DNA from: Guadua angustifolia | Lineage: Eukaryota; Streptophyta; Magnoliopsida; Poales; Poaceae | Assembly: GCA_036346375.1 (NCBI GenBank) | Contig: CM070500.1 | Coordinates: forward strand, 77,914,437-77,978,436 | Length of the DNA: 64,000 nucleotides | Direction: 5' to 3' | Part shown: positions 19,409-33,350 of the stretch, one piece after another | Position numbering within the stretch: position 1 is the stretch's first letter | Layout of the letters: the number at the start of each line of letters is the position of its first letter | Made by a program: the position numbers and the translations under genes | The notes under the pieces: generated by a model | Database searches by the model: none | The model's input: only the letters and a program-made list of their open reading frames with translations | Told to the model about the DNA's origin: nothing

Positions 19409-22400
19409 TGTAACGGACCGCCCTTTTCAGGGGGTGCGTATAAATACCTTTACAGCTACCCAGGATTTTAGCTGTAGGTAACTAAGGGTACATTGCCTGT
19501 TACAAGAACAAATGCGAATATTTTACAGATAAAATAAAGGCCTAACGGCCAAGGCTTTACAAAAGGTGCGGATAGCACCGAATACATTACAGAACACCCA
19601 CAGGAAAGGCTTGAGCAGATAGATCAAGGCCTTCAAAAACCAAATAACATCGCCATATACGATCTCCTGGAAACCATCGTCTTCTCGGAAATCTAAGGGG
19701 GGGGGGGGGTTAGGAGCAATGGTGAGTACACAACCGTACTCAACAAACCACACGGAAATTCTGAAGATTACATGCAGGGAATAAACAAGGTAGGCACAGG
19801 TTTAAGTATCGTGGATGCAAGTTGTAAACATCAACTTTATTTTACATTTGAAACACAAACCATAATTAACAATATAACATAGGGGGGTCATTTGCAAAGT
19901 TCACAATTACGACAAGTTTTAATTATAAATGCTACAGGAGCGCGGTTACAGGTATCACCATGGATTAACTCAGCTTCATTAACCGGAAGCACGGCGTATT
20001 CGAATACCATTGATATCACTCTGCAGAGGTGCTCAGCTTTACCCACAAGATATCATCGACCGTTAGTGCCATGCGCAAACAACATGCAACTTTAATGCAT
20101 GCGGCCGGGCCGGGATAATCATAGCATTTCGTTGCACTTCCCTTCTTTAGCTCCTACCCAGTAGGTTACTTGGGCCCACAGCCTCCAGGGTCCCACGGGC
20201 CAACGCGGGAGTCGCGACCTGAACATACTGTGGACACCTACTGTTGTGAAAACCGGTGAATGGCTTCCCTATTCCCGTTCCACCGGTAAACCATGGCCAT
20301 TCTTCCCAGACCCAGAGCTCCTCCAATAGGTATTCCAAAGGGAAGTACAATGTACTGAGCTATGTTGGGCCAAGTCAACAGGATTGGCCGGCCCAACTTG
20401 TGGTTGAGCGGGTTCTGAAGTTATTTACTTTGCCCAAGACATCGATCCTTAATTGCCAAAGACTTAGCCAAATGACATTCCACAAACCATCGGTACCAAC
20501 TGTACCGCCACCACACCACAACTTGGCTTCGTCATCGGTTGGGGATTGGGTCAGTACCTACCTTCCGTGGTCCGCCCAACACTGTCCCCCACATCATAGC
20601 AATTTTTGAAAAATCACCCGAGCCAACCCTCGGAGATTTTTGAGCTAGATCAACTAAGGGTGACGTTATAATTATTGCTATTCTACGGTGGTTCAATATT
20701 TTATAACCTAAGGTTAAAAAGGAATTATGGCGTATCAACAGGTTTAACATCGGGTCATATCTAATCATGTCATTCGAAACTACCACATTTTCTATTTTTC
20801 TAATATAACAAAAATAATGCAATACAAGAAATATATATATTACTGTAATGGAATTGGGTTCAACATGTTCAAGGAGTGTGGCTTGCCTTGCGTGATCGAG
20901 GGTTCGCCTAAAAGGGAAGTGGTCGATGTCGTGTCTGGCCTTGTACAGCTCCGGCTCTCGGTATGGCTCCAACGTCTGCTCCTACTCTGAGATTCGTGCC
21001 AACGGTTGCTTCGACGTCGAATCTAGCGCGAAGAAACGAAAATGATAAACAAACGAATAAAACAAATAATAAAAAAAAGAAACAGAAATAAAAATCGGAG
21101 GAAAAATGGTCGGAACAGGGCTCAGGGGTATTTTGGGAATTTCATGGACTTAGTTTGGCGAAACGGAGATTATTTTTGGACTCAGCGGCTTGAACTAGTC
21201 AAGAATATGTATTTTTGGGTATTTTTGGATTTTTGGGCATTTTGGGATTTTTCTGGGATTTTTGTGGATTTTTCTGAATTTTTATTTGATTTTCGGATTT
21301 ATTTGAAATATGAAAATCCAAAAATCAAAAATAAAAATTGCAAAACGAATCTGGTGGGTCAAGCAATAGACCCACGCCCACTTGGCTTTGCCGGCCCACC
21401 ACGCGTCATGGCCTTGGCGATTTACCAAGAAGCGACAACAGGGGCGACCGACAAAGGCGGGTCATGAGTGCTGAGGTCGACGGCGGGTCCCTTTGCGGTG
21501 AGATGAAGCGAGGCTGGCCGGTGGGACCAAAGCGTCAGCGAGATGAAAAAGGAAATGGCGACGGCACGGGCAGAAAAAAGACCGGAGTCGGGGAAGACGA
21601 CTTGCGAATCGGCGACTCGGCGGCTCGGACGGCGGAAGAAGTGGTAAAATTGGAAGAGCTTGGCGAGGGGGTTTTCGGCGCAAGATGAACCAGCTCGGGC
21701 AAGAACCGGCGGGGCGAACGGAGGAGGGGGCCGGCCGGAGCTAGGGAAGATGCTAGCGAATCCGGTGAGCTAACGTGCGGGAGGGCGAATGGAGTGGCGG
21801 GAAAGGAGGAGAAGCTTACGACGAAGCCGGAGGTGGGGGAAGATGGATGGGAGAATGAGCGGAGGCGCGCGGCGGCGGGTCTTGGCCGGAAACGGAGAAG
21901 ACAAGCGTGGGGCGAGCAAATGGAGGCACGAGATCTTGTAAGGGATAGCGAAAAATGTGGAGGAGGTTGCAGCAGTTCTGGCGTGGCAAAAATGGAGGGG
22001 GATCGGGGGTTTTATAGCTTGCGCGTGAGAGAAGAAAGAGAGTGACCGAAGGGAGAGAGAAAAGGGCGTGGCGAATTTCAATCGGTGATGATGGCGCGGC
22101 GAGGAGCGGGATTCGCGGCGGAAATACGGGCGGGATTCGCGGGCGGAGGCGATGGCTGCAGCGGCGACGAGATGGTGCGGCAGTTGCTCGAAATGGGAGG
22201 TGGCAATGGGACTGCGGGCGGGGAACAATGCTACCAAAACGGGGAAGAAGACAACGTCGGCGATGGAACAAAACTGCGCGAATCGGAGGTTGGGTCAAGC
22301 GAAAGGCGACGTGGTCGGGCGAGGCGCAAAAGGGGCTGGGCCAAGCTGACGCGCGTGGAGGGAGCTGGGCCAGGCAAATTTGGCCAAGACAAAGGAGGAG

Positions 22401-22547
22401 ACGGGAATCCAAATTGGAAAGCGGAAATTCGAGGAAAACGGAAAGATGCCAAAATAAACCGGAATAAAATGAAATAAAATCTGGGAAAATTAGGGAAAAA
22501 CCAAATAAATTAAATAAACCCATTTTTGAAAATTTTGGGATATTTCA
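19409..22547 (-). repeat. 3' LTR of the Tekay/Del element
   Basis: Aligns along its length with 27042-29362 plus 32533-33350. GC-rich frames in 21.4-22.5 kb (up to 235 codons) lie wholly in the LTR. They have no conserved start between the two copies and are not treated as genes. Confidence 0.92.
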
Positions 22548-22559
22548 ACCTACCCCCCT

Positions 22560-23070
22560 TAAAATAAATCTCGTCCCTGAGATTTGCTCCTCAGGGGAAA
22601 CAGGTTGGGAAGATACTGCTGCAGTTCCGATTCCATTTTCCGGATGGTGTCCTCTGAAGTGGTTTTTACCGTGGTTGACCTGCTCTGGATGTTTCTGTCC
22701 TGGAGTCCCCCCTTTTTAATTTTGTCTCCACAATCTGGCTGGCTTTTTGTGATAGGTTAAGTTGCCTCGCAAATTAATTTTCTTTCCACACTACTTTGTC
22801 CGTTGGTTGTTTGAAGGCACTTTCTTGGCTTAGCCACGTAGGTGTGTTGAAGTACTCCCGGGCTTGTCTGTGACTTGTGAGCCATATTTTTTCTACTTGG
22901 CTTGCAAATTCGATACGGGTCAACACACTTGGGTGCAAGTCTTTCCTTAAATCTGGAATCTATGCCCTGGCTTGGGGCCGTCACTCTTATGTAGACCAAG
23001 TCTTTGACTCGGGAACTGACATTTCTTTTATCTGTTGGACGCATAACTCTTTGGTCTTTCTTAAGCAACA
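22560..23070 (-). pseudogene. Integrase C-terminus and chromodomain remnant
   Basis: Just inside the 3' LTR the minus strand reads SRSTTVKTTSEDTIRKMESE, then LQQYLPNLF and SQGRDLF with a stop. This is the degenerate end of a chromovirus pol protein: a chromodomain-like stretch where the usual ATWE is TTSE, then the SRGRDSF-type tail. Upstream, at about 22930-23035, DLVYIRVTAPSQGIDSRF and LAPKCVDPYRI match the integrase GPY/F module (usual form LSPRYIGPY). The two parts are in different frames. Chromodomains direct integration to particular chromatin; this one cannot be functional. Confidence 0.7.
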
Positions 23071-23699
23071 TATATGTATATACTTATATATATACATATA
23101 TTCTTCTTCTTTTGATTTTCTCATGGGCTTCTTTATTACGAACAATCTGCGGCCTAGGGAGTTGCCTTTTTCCGATCTCTGTCCAATTCAATGGGGTTTC
23201 ACGCTTTCTGCCGTAAGTACTCCAAAAGGTGACATTCTTTAACGGCCGGTTGGCAACTTCTGTAGGAGGGTTCGGCAGGTGATAGATATGTGGTTCAAGA
23301 GGCTCTGTAGGTCAAGCAGTTGTCTTTAGCATGTTTCCCATGATTTGATTAACAATCTCTTTCTTCTTTCTCTTCTTTTTTTTCTGCTTGTCCATCAGCC
23401 TTCCGGCTGTACTTAATCATCAGGTCTGTCCTTTTTATTTCATGTAGACTCTTCTAGGACTTGGGTGTGGATTGGGTTCCTTGATTTGTTACAATTTTTC
23501 CTTGGGATTCCATGTAGCCTTATCATTTGTGTCAAGTATAGCTCCGTTAAGTTATTCCTACCGAGGATCTGCTTGCTGGGATTTGAGGAGAGCTACTCCT
23601 GGTCCATCGGTCAATTATCACTTAATTATTATCGCGTCTTGATTGAGTCTTCGGGCATTCCCGTAGTGAAGTCCATTCTGATCTCGTCCCATTTCCTGT

Positions 23700-24240
23700 C
23701 TGGGGTCGGGTGTGGCTGTAGTAAACCAGTGGTCCTTCGATGATCTGTCTTATCCTTCCGACGTACTTCACAGCCTAGGACGTCCTTAGCTGCTTTCTTT
23801 GTCAAAAATCAATCCTCTGATATTTTTATTATCATGTATATGGTTATGAGGTTGGAATACGACTCGTTCACCTTCCGAAAGCTCTTGAGGAGGTGGCATC
23901 TGTCATTCTTCTCTTGGACATTGTTGCATCTTCCTATCTTCTGGCGGTGTTAACTTATTCTGGTCTTGCCTTAATTCCTGCCTGGGGTTTGGGAATGGTT
24001 GTAGCAGATCAATGGTTCTTTGAAGAACAACCTTATTCATACATCATAACCTCGGACATTTTTGGCTATTTTCTTTGTCAAAATTAATCCTCTTATATCT
24101 TTATAATTACATATACGGTTATGGATCCGTAATATGCCTGGTTCATCCTGTAAGGCCTCTTGAGAGGTTGGTACCTGACATTCTCTTTATATATTGTTGG
24201 GATTTTCTTCATCTTCCAACTGGGTTGACTGGTCCTAGTT
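23700..24240 (-). repeat. Tandem duplication of ~275 bp inside the remnant pol
   Basis: TTTCTTTGTCAAAAATCAATCCTCT at 23796 recurs as TTTCTTTGTCAAAATTAATCCTCT at 24071, and the blocks before and after (CCTGGGGTTTGGG, GGTTATG, CTTGAGAGG) also recur. The copies have diverged. No coding frame survives. Confidence 0.6.
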
Positions 24241-24869
24241 CAGAAGATCCGGTTGGGTTTTTAACATAGTGTATGAATCCTCCTGATATCATTTGCGGGT
24301 TAAATCGTTCCATCTCTGACTGGTTTCCGTAGTAGGTCAGGTTATTCTTCAGGTTAATTCAGCCGGGTATTCCTGATCGAGCGGCATCTTGGCTATTCTG
24401 AGGTGAGAGTGCCGATGCATTTACTTTTCACTAACTCCGGGTTGGTTTACACGGTCACTTGTTGCCCTTGGTCATGTTATAGAAGTGATAGATTTCCTCT
24501 CATAACCCAATACTGCCTTATGCCTACATAATCCATTTCTTCTTAAGAATGATGTCCTATCTTTCCATTAATATCAGCAAATTAGTCGCGACTTTAATTT
24601 CTTGAAAGGTCAATTTTTGGTCCTCATATTTGAATCAAGTTGCCATCCAACTTTGCTGACCGCGGTTCCCGTTGCGTCTTCTTTAGAGACATGATTGATT
24701 TTTCCTTTGGAAATTTCTGACGGCAGATCGACTTCGCCATCAAATTTCGCTCGATTTCACTGACCTTCTTCCTTGGAGTGGATCCTGTTGCCGTTGCGGT
24801 GGTTGGCAGGGGACCGACTGCCTATTGGTTAAAATGGGGTTTGATGCTTGTATCCGAGGCACTTCTCTT

Positions 24870-26915
24870 TGGTAGATATTGTCCTGGATAATTCTGTTTG
24901 ACATGTCCTGTTTATAAACAATGATGGCAACTTATTTGTTTCCCGGAGAAATCATTTGCGTAGTGATTTCCGTTGAAATTGAAACATCGCACCGCGTTGA
25001 ATTGGGTTGTGGTGGGACTGGTCTTCGTCCACTTGTCGCCTTGCCTTTTGCGATGAATTCGGGAATGGAGGTTTGCATCCTTTGTCCTACTGGTTTTGGA
25101 GTCTGTATTCCGAGTTATTGTGCCTTCATTCTCTCGGTGTCCTCCAAAGTATTCCGGGTTTCCTCTGTAATGATTAACTTGACTAACATTGTCGGCAAGT
25201 CATCGAAGTCAAACGTTGTAATGTGATACTTTGAATTCTTCTGGAGCCCTTCGAAGAATCTCTCCATCTTCTTTGCTTTAGTGCCTACTTCTCTTGGGGT
25301 GTATCGTGCTAGTTGGTTGAATTGGCGGAAATATTCTAGGATTATCCTTCCACTTTGGCGTAGAGCCGGTAATTTTTTTCTTTTAACTGCCATTAATCTT
25401 GTAGGAATGTGGGTTCCTCAGAATGCTTGTTCTGATTCTGACCACAATACTTCCTGTTCTGATTTCTGCGTCTGGAAGCTTATCCACTAGGTGGCGGATT
25501 GTCCTTGTAGTTGATACGAGGCATATAATATTCGCTTCTTACTTGAACATTAAACTGTGCCAAACCTTCGCCGACTGTCCTTGATCCAATCATCCGACGT
25601 GAGCGGTTCCGTTGTGCTTGAAGAGACAGATGGTCTTGTCTTCTAAAAATCTGATCATCTTAATCCTCCACCGTTCTTATCCTATCTGTGGAATTATCCT
25701 TATGTGCTGGCGGCCAACTGTTCCAAGTCCTTGTCCATCAATTGCGTCTGGTGCCTTTCTACCCGATGCCTGTCCTTTTCCCATTATAGCTAACATTTGC
25801 ATTAGGTTGGTTGGGCTTTCTGCTGATTTTGCCTCTTTACTAAGATACTAGCGCGATCTGATTCCCACCCTTTGACTTAAGCAGTTTCTTGTTCGGTTTT
25901 GCAGCAGGTTTTGGGTAAGCGGAAGGTAAGTAAGATTTAGAGTATGGGGTAAGAGTAGAACGAATAGGTGAGGGTTTCAGACGAAGTGAGGGAGTTTTTG
26001 AGTTAGATAGGGGTAATTGAATATTTAGCACAACACAAAGTAGCAGGAAATAGAAAGCATAGATTTTCATTCATACTCATGGGTTCGTACACAACACCGT
26101 TTAAGGTCCGGCACGACCCATGATTACACTACTAAAAGACCTGATACAGAAGGGGTGCAGTCTAAAGTTAACGATCTACTGCGGCGAAATCTCCTCCTTG
26201 TCGTCGTGCGGCGGGTCCATCTATGGGTCCTTTGCTCCAGAGCAGCTTCCCTCATAGGAATTCTCCTGCACGGACTCGAGATGGGGCTGAGACAGCTCCA
26301 ACCTGTCCACAAGCTCTTGGATTTCTGTCCAAGCCTGGTGAAGCTGCTCGTCGAGGTAGTTGCGCTCCTTAAGTAGTCGACCGTAGCGGACCTCCTGTAG
26401 AGCCACATGGGGAGCGATCACCTGCACTCGCTGGTCTGGCTCGTTGTCAAAAATCACGATCTGCGACTGGCTTGGATGATCCCCATTCTGTGGAATCAGC
26501 TGGAATGGATTGGTGTTGAACTCGATATGGTAGTGACGCCTCAAGTGCTTTCGCCTCATGGGCAAGATCATCAGATGGCGTCCTCCTCAAGCATCCTCTC
26601 GGCTTCGAACCTCTGGGGCGCGTCTGGACGGAGGGGCAGCGGGTTTAGAATCACCCATGCCTTCCAATGGCAGCGAACATCTCCGAGGAATCGCTCCTTT
26701 GAGTGGAAGACAGGGCGATGCACCTCCTCTGCGCCGAGGAACTGCTGCATCTTCCAAAGCTGAGCTGCATAGCCGCCGAGAACCATTGGGTCGGAGTGAA
26801 CCATGTGCGCCATTTGCTGACACGGAAATTTGAAGTTAGTTGATAGTCAGAAAATCTCAAAACAACTTTTGGAAACAGAAATTTAGGTAAGGAGGAATGA
26901 GGTGAGAACAAGAAG
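24870..26915 (-). pseudogene. gag region of the Tekay/Del element
   Basis: Minus-strand frames after the PBS at 26911-26571 and 26571-26221 give a 5' gag-like protein with MAHMVHSDPMVLGGYAAQLW and then a coiled-coil-like segment (LLKERNYLDEQLHQAWTEI). A separate frame at 25393-25115 carries a clear retrotransposon gag motif (ILEYFRQFNQLARYTPREV, KKMERFFEGL). Two degraded zinc knuckles follow near 24885-24990: CFNFNGNHYAND lacks its second Cys, and CHHC is interrupted by a stop. Gag would form the particle. Frames are broken by stops and indels. Confidence 0.7.
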
Positions 26916-27027
26916 AAAGCAGTAGATATGCTTATATATTTTGTAACACGTTTTGCTAACGTTTAACTAACTTTTTCGAAAAACATTCCTAAGCCACCTT
27001 AAGGTCTTGATCTACTGGTCAAGTCAG

Positions 27028-27039
27028 GCTCTGATACCA
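27028..27039 (-). other. Primer-binding site of the Tekay/Del element
   Basis: The minus strand reads TGGTATCAGAGC two bases after the 5' LTR, complementary to tRNA-Met. It fixes the element's orientation as minus. Confidence 0.88.
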
Positions 27040-27041
27040 CT

Positions 27042-30000
27042 TGTAACGGACCGCCCTTTTCAGGGGGTGCGTATAAATACCTTTACAGCTACCCAGGATT
27101 TTAGCTGTAGGTAACCAAGGGTACATTGCCTGTTACAAGAACAAATACGAATATTTTACAAATAAAATAAGGGCCTAACGGCCAAGGCTTTACAAAAGGT
27201 GCGGATAGCACCGAATACATTACAGAACACCCACAGGAAAGGCTTGAGCAGATAGATCAAGGCCTTCAAAAACCAAATAACATCACCATCTACGATCTCC
27301 TAGAAACCATCGTCTTTTCAGAAATCTAAGGGCGGCGGGTTAGGAGCAAGGGTGAGTACACAACCGTACTCAACAAACCACACGGAAATTCTGAATATTA
27401 CATGCAGGGAATAAACAAGGTAGGCACAGGTTTAAATATCGTGGATGCAAGTTGTAAACACCAACTTTATTTTACATTTGAAACACAAACCATAATTAAC
27501 AATATAACATGGGGGGGTCATTTGCAAAGTTCACAATTACGACAAGTTTTAATTATAAATGCTACAGGGCGTTACATGTATCACCTCGATTAACTCACTT
27601 CATTAACCGGAAGCACTACAGATTCAATACCATTGATATCACTCGCAGAGGTGCTCACTTTACCCACAAGATATCATCGACCGTTAGTGCCATGCGCAAA
27701 CAACATGCAACTTTAATGCATGTGGCCGGGCCGGAATAATCATAGCATTTCGTTGCACTTCCCTTCTTTAGCTCCTACCCATTAGGTTACTTGGGCCCAC
27801 AGCCTCCAGGGTCCCACGGGCCAATGCGGGAGTCGCGACCAACATATGGACACCTCATCGCTAGAAAACCGTGAATGGCTTCCCATTCCGTTCCACCCGA
27901 TACGCCATGGGCCATTCTCTCCCCAGAATCGGCAGCTCCCTCCAATAGGTATTCCAAAGGGAAGTACAATGTACTGAGCTATGTTGGGTCAAGTCAACAG
28001 GATTGCCCGGCCCAACTTGTGGTTGAGCTGGTTCTGAACTTATTTACTTTGCCCAAGACATCGATCCTTAATTGCCAAAGACTTAGCCAAATGACATTCC
28101 ACAAATCACCAGTACCAATTGTACCGCCACCACACCACAACCTGGCTTCATCATCGTTTGGGGATTGGGCCAGTACCCACCTTCCGTGGTCCGCCCAACG
28201 CTGTCCCCCACACCGTAGTAATTTTTGAAAAATCACCCGAGCCAACCCTAAGAGATTTTTGAGCTAGATCAACTAAGGGTGAGGTTATAATTATTGCTAT
28301 TCTACGGTGGTTCAATATTTTATAACCTAAGGTTAAAAAGGAATTATGGCGTATCAACAGGTTTAACATCGGGTCGTATCTAATCATGTCATTCGAAACT
28401 ACCACATTTTCTATTTTTCTAATATAACGAAAATAATGCAATACAAGAAATATATATATTACTGTAATGGAATTGGGTTCAACATATTCAAGGAGTGTGG
28501 CTTGCCTTGCGTGATCGAGGGTTCGCCTAAAAGAGAAGTGGTCGATGTCGTGTCTGGCCTTGTACAGCTCCAGCTCCCAGTATGGCTCCAACGTCTGCTC
28601 CTACTCTGAGATTCGTGCCAACGGTTGCTTCGATGTCAAATCTAGCGCGAAGAAACAAAAACGATAAACAAACGAATAAAACAAATAATAAAAAAAGAAA
28701 CGGAAATGAAAATCGGAGGAAAATTGGCCGGAACAGGGCTCAGGGGTATTTTGGGAATTTCATGGACTTAGTTTGGCGAAACAGAGATTATTTTTGGACT
28801 CAGCGGCTCGAACTGGTTAGGAATATGTATTTTGGGGCATTTTTTGATTTTTTGGGATTTTTTTGGGATTTTTGGGGATTTTTCTGGGATTTTTGTGGAT
28901 TTTTCTGAATTTTTATTTGATTTTTGAATTTATTTGAAATATGAAAATCCGAAAATCAAAAATAAAAATTGCAAAACGAATCTGGGTGGGTCAGATCACA
29001 GACCCATGGCCCACTTTGGTCGGCCTACCATCGTCATGGCCTTGTATGCAAGCGATCGGCCCAAGCGAGCGACGCACAGGGCGACCGACAAGGCGGGTTC
29101 ATGGAGTCTGAGGTCGACGGCGAGGCCCTTTGCGGTGAGACGAAGCGAGGCTGGCCAGTGGGACCAAAGCGTCAGCGAGATGAAAAAGGAAATGGCGACA
29201 AGACGCGAAAAAGGATCGAGTCGGGAAGACGACTTATGAATCAGCGACTTCGCGGCTCTGGACGCCTAAGAAGTGGTAAATCGGAAGAGCTTGGCGAGGG
29301 TTTTTCAAAGAAGATGAACCAAATGAGGAAGAACTTACCGCGTAATCTGAGAGGAGGGGGCCACGGATGTAACATCCCAATTTTTGAGTTTTTAATTATT
29401 TAATATTATTTTATTGCAATTTATGATTTTTTTGAATTTTCTGGAATTATTTGGATTTTCTGAGATTTATTGGAATTATTTTGAAATTAAACATATTGCC
29501 TTTTGATAAGAAATAATTATAAAAAGGAATTTATAAAATAAAGTTTTGCCAAAAATATTTTATTTAAGTCCAGAATGTCTCAAAGTATTTTTGAGATTTT
29601 TCTTGGAATTTTTCTGATATTTTTACTACCCTAAATAAACCAAATAAATTTTCTTAATTATTTTAAATCGAAAATCTGGAAAAAATCCTCGTGAACAGAA
29701 TAAGTCGCGCCCATTATCGTGGACCACGGTGAAATCGAGGAGTAATACTGCCGTTGATCGGGATCCATGGGCCATGAATACGCCCACGCCATTTAATGAA
29801 ACCCTAAGTAGTTGCGGCATCGTTAGATCTTGATAGCACGGTCCCCATCGATCGCAGACGGCCGGACTCGTTCTATCCGGGCCGTCGGATCTTGATCGCA
29901 CGGCTGTCGGTTGTCGTGTCTGGGCCGAATTCGTTGCCGCCGAATAAAGATGTCGGACTCGCCGCCACCACGCTTCAAGTATGCACGCCGCCGAGGGTAT

Positions 30001-33000
30001 TTACCGGGCATGCCTCTCGAGACTCACCTTGAGCTGCCGCACATCTTCCCTGTTGCGCCGTCGCCGGAGGGACACTGAAGTCGCCGCAAGAACTCGCCGG
30101 AGTGCCGAAGGACTTGCGCCGAGTTTACGTCGCCGCCGGGAACTTCTTCCGTTGAGAGGGATTCGGATTTGAGCTCATCGCGTCAAGATACGCTGGAACC
30201 ATCACCTCTTCTTCGCCGGGAAGCACCAGAGCGCCGTCGAGTTGGTCGTCGTCCCCAGCTCCGGTGAATTCGAGCCGCCGTCAGCCATCGCCGGGTTCAA
30301 GGTATTCCCACCGCCGGATCTTCATCGGAGCGCCGAGGTTGAGCCACATCGCCGCGGTGTACAGTGAAGTGCTCGGGTAAGGTTTCTACCGTCGGATTAG
30401 GATCGTGTGGTCCAGAGCAAGCCACGTCGATTAGGGCAATAGTAGTTAACACGGGTAAGCCGTAGCCATTGGATTAAGATCGCAGGGTCACGGTTGGGCC
30501 ACGTCATTTAAGTGCACAGTAAAACCCTTGGGTTAATCTTGATCGTCGGATTTAGATCTAAAGGTGGATAATTAGCCACGTTGCAGATTAAATAGGAAGC
30601 GTTAGTTTGGTATCCAGTGGTTCATGTTAGGCCACGTGTCATCCGTACAGCCGGGGCGGGAAAATTCGTATTTTCCTTTATAAAAATAATTCGATTAATT
30701 CGGATTTTATGATTTTAGGGATTTTTCAGGAATTTAAAACTTCAAAGTGCTATAACTTTTGCATAGGAACTCCGATTGAGGTGATTCAAATTCCTAAAAA
30801 TTTGTAAAATTGAGATATTTCTAATGGTGGATTTTATTTGAATTTTTGAGTTCATTTGTTCTTTGGTTTTGGTGTTTATTTGCTATTTCTTCTCGATTCG
30901 CGTAGACGTTGAATTGTGCGAGACTTCGGAGGAGGAATTTGCAACCCGAGAACAATCTTTAGACCAATACCAGGAGCTTTAGCAAGGCAAGTTATGCTTT
31001 GATCATGTTGCACCTATGTTTGCAAAATTGCTATTTTGATTTACCTTATTGCATGGTATTTTATGCGTACAAATGATTTCAACTTAACTTTGGGATTAGT
31101 TAATGTACCTTTTGAATTACACCCTACCTTGCTATTTGTATGCTATAATCCACTTGACACCTTAGGTTGGTTCATTATAGTTGGCTAATACTGAAATAAA
31201 CATGGATGGTTAGAACGGTATAGAATTGCTTAGCCATGCCACGTCATCACATGTACATGAAATGTTGAGTATTAATTTTGACTAATGGAATATGGAACAA
31301 TGATGATGACTTGTGTGTCATGTGTGGTCACACAAAGAGATTGAGTTGTCGTGGCGGGGAGGTCACACAACGATGTTGATTTGTGAGTAGCACGTGGTGC
31401 TTGGTAACCAACCGGGTGGTAATCACTTTATGATTGAAGCAAGTGGAAAAGGGCAAGTGTGCCAGGGTGGGCTCAGAGGAGCTGAGGGTATGTGTATGTC
31501 TTGCTTTAATCAATCCTAAGGACTTAACCTTGCGAGCCTTTGACCTGAGTCAATCATGCAACCACATGTTCATATGGGCACCTAGTGACTAATTTGCAAA
31601 TGCTTAACTTGAGTGCTATCGTGGTGGTGTGAGTCCGGGTGTATGGAGAAACTCACATGGCGCAAGAGGGGGCCCCTGTTGTGGTGGTGTAACCCTTCAG
31701 TGTTGAAACCTTAGCGGGTAGCACTGGGTTAAGAGGATGCATTGTAAAGGCTTTGTTATAATCATTCACCTGTGTGGTGCATGGTTGTATCATGTGGGTA
31801 AAGTGCATAACCTCTGCAGAGTGTACAAACTATTCGGATAGCCGTGTTTCACGGTATTGAGCAATGCTCGGAATTACAAATAAGGGTAGTTAATTAAAAT
31901 GGACAATCGGAAGGGATGGCGAGGATGCCATGTGGATAATGGACTTGAATTAGGATGGAGAACTTGGTTTAATTTGAGAATCATGAATCTATTTACTTGT
32001 TATTATTTGTTTTACTGTCTTTTCAATCTATGTATCGTATGTGTTCTTAAATGCTGCTTTATTGCAAATGAACCCTTAGCCTTTCCTTTGGAATAAGCCT
32101 GCATATAGCTATGTTAGAATTGCATTTGTGCATAACTTGTTGAGTACGTGTTGGTGTACTCACCCTTGCTTAACAACCAACAATAGTGGAGGAATCATCG
32201 TCGTTATTGGAGAAGGACTTTCAGGTGGACGCGTGTCACTAGGCCAATCCTTGTCAGACGCCTGTGGTGTGCTGATGGGACATCTACGTTTTCTACTACT
32301 TTCCGCTGCATTTGTCTCATTGGTCTTACTATTGCCTTGTAAGGCTGAATATTGTAAGTGATCATAAGATCATACACTAGTTATATTCAATAAATAAAAT
32401 CTTATTATTCTTATCGTTGTGTATGATATGATGCTTACCGATGTTAAGCTGTGTGCACTAGCGATTGATCCTGGGACTAGTGCGGTAAAACACAGTGGAT
32501 TCGAATTGGTGAATTCGGGTCCTTACACTGGAGCTGGGGAAGATGCTAGCGAATCCGGTGAGCTAACGTGCGGGAGGGCGAATGGAGTGGTGGGAAAGGA
32601 GGAGAAGCTTACGATGAAGCCGGAGGTGGGGGAAGATGGATGGGAGAATTAGCGGAGGCGCGTGGCGGCGGGTCTTGGCCGGAAACGGAGAAGACGAGCA
32701 TGGGGCGAGCAAATGGAGGCACGAGAGCTTGTAAGGGATAGCGAAAAATGTGGAGGAGGTTGCAGCGGTTCTGGCGCGGCGAAAATGGAGGGGGATCGGG
32801 GGTTTTATGGCTTGCGCGTGAGAGAAGAAAGAGAGTGACCGGAGGGAGAGAGAAAAGGGCGCGGCGAATTTCAATCGGTGATGATGGCGCGGCGAGGAGT
32901 GGGATTCGCGGCGGAAATGCGGGCGGGATTCGCGGGCGGAGGCGATGGTCGCGGCAGATTTAGATGGTGCGGCAGTTGTTTTCGAAATGGGAGGCGATGG

Positions 33001-33350
33001 GATCAAGGCGGGAACAGTGCTACCAAAACGGGGAAGAAGACGACGTCGGCGACGGAACGGGCTGCGTGCGAACGGAGGTTGGGCCGGGTGAGCGCGCGCG
33101 ACGTGGGCTGGGCGAGGCGCAAAAGGGGCTGGGCCAAGTTGACGCGCGTGGAGGGAGCTGGGCTGGGCGAATTTGGCCAAGACAAAGGAGGAGGCGGGAA
33201 TCCAAATTGGAAAGCGGAAATTTGAGGAAAACGGCCGAAAACGGAAAGATGCCAAAATAAACCGGAATAAAATGAAATAAAATCTAGGAAAATCAGGGAA
33301 AAACCAAATAAATTAAATAAACCTATTTTTGAAATTTTTGGGATATTTCA
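27042..33350 (-). repeat. 5' LTR of the Tekay/Del element, interrupted
   Basis: Same ends as the 3' LTR. Removing the insert and one 5-bp duplication leaves about 3144 bp against 3139 bp in the partner. Many 1-3 base losses relative to the partner cluster at 27560-27900. Confidence 0.92.
29368..32527. mobile_element. Solo LTR (3.16 kb) nested in the 5' LTR
   Basis: Begins TGTAACATCCCAATTTTTGA and ends GGGTCCTTACA. The flanking 5-mers ACGGA (29363-29367) and CTGGA (32528-32532) both derive by one change from CCGGA, the sequence at this site in the uninterrupted LTR copy near 21736. No PBS, purine tract or coding region lies inside, so it is a lone LTR left by LTR-LTR recombination. The TG...CATCCC start resembles the host element's own LTR start, suggesting a related gypsy family; orientation is uncertain. 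Confidence 0.8.

Larger units (their letters stand above)
19409..33350 (-). mobile_element. Ty3/gypsy Tekay/Del-type retrotransposon with a nested solo LTR
   Basis: Two ~3.14 kb LTRs (19409-22547 and 27042-33350, the second interrupted by a 3.16 kb insert) flank a 4.5 kb internal region. A perfect 5-bp target duplication ATGGC is at 19404-19408 and 33351-33355. On the minus strand the LTR starts TGAAATATCCC and ends GTTACA. A tRNA-Met-type PBS (27028-27039) follows the 5' LTR and a purine tract (AAGGGGGGTAGGT on the minus strand) precedes the 3' LTR at 22548-22560. Gag, zinc-knuckle and integrase/chromodomain remnants occur in the right order, but 4.5 kb is too short for a full gag-pol. RT and RNase H blocks could not be recognised. 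It is defective. Confidence 0.92.

Noticed and set aside
21816..22523. 235-codon minus-strand ORF, and the 230-codon counterpart at 32563-33255
   Set aside because: Both are the same GC-rich LTR segment; starts and frames differ between the two copies and the composition is Ser/Pro/Arg-rich in several frames.
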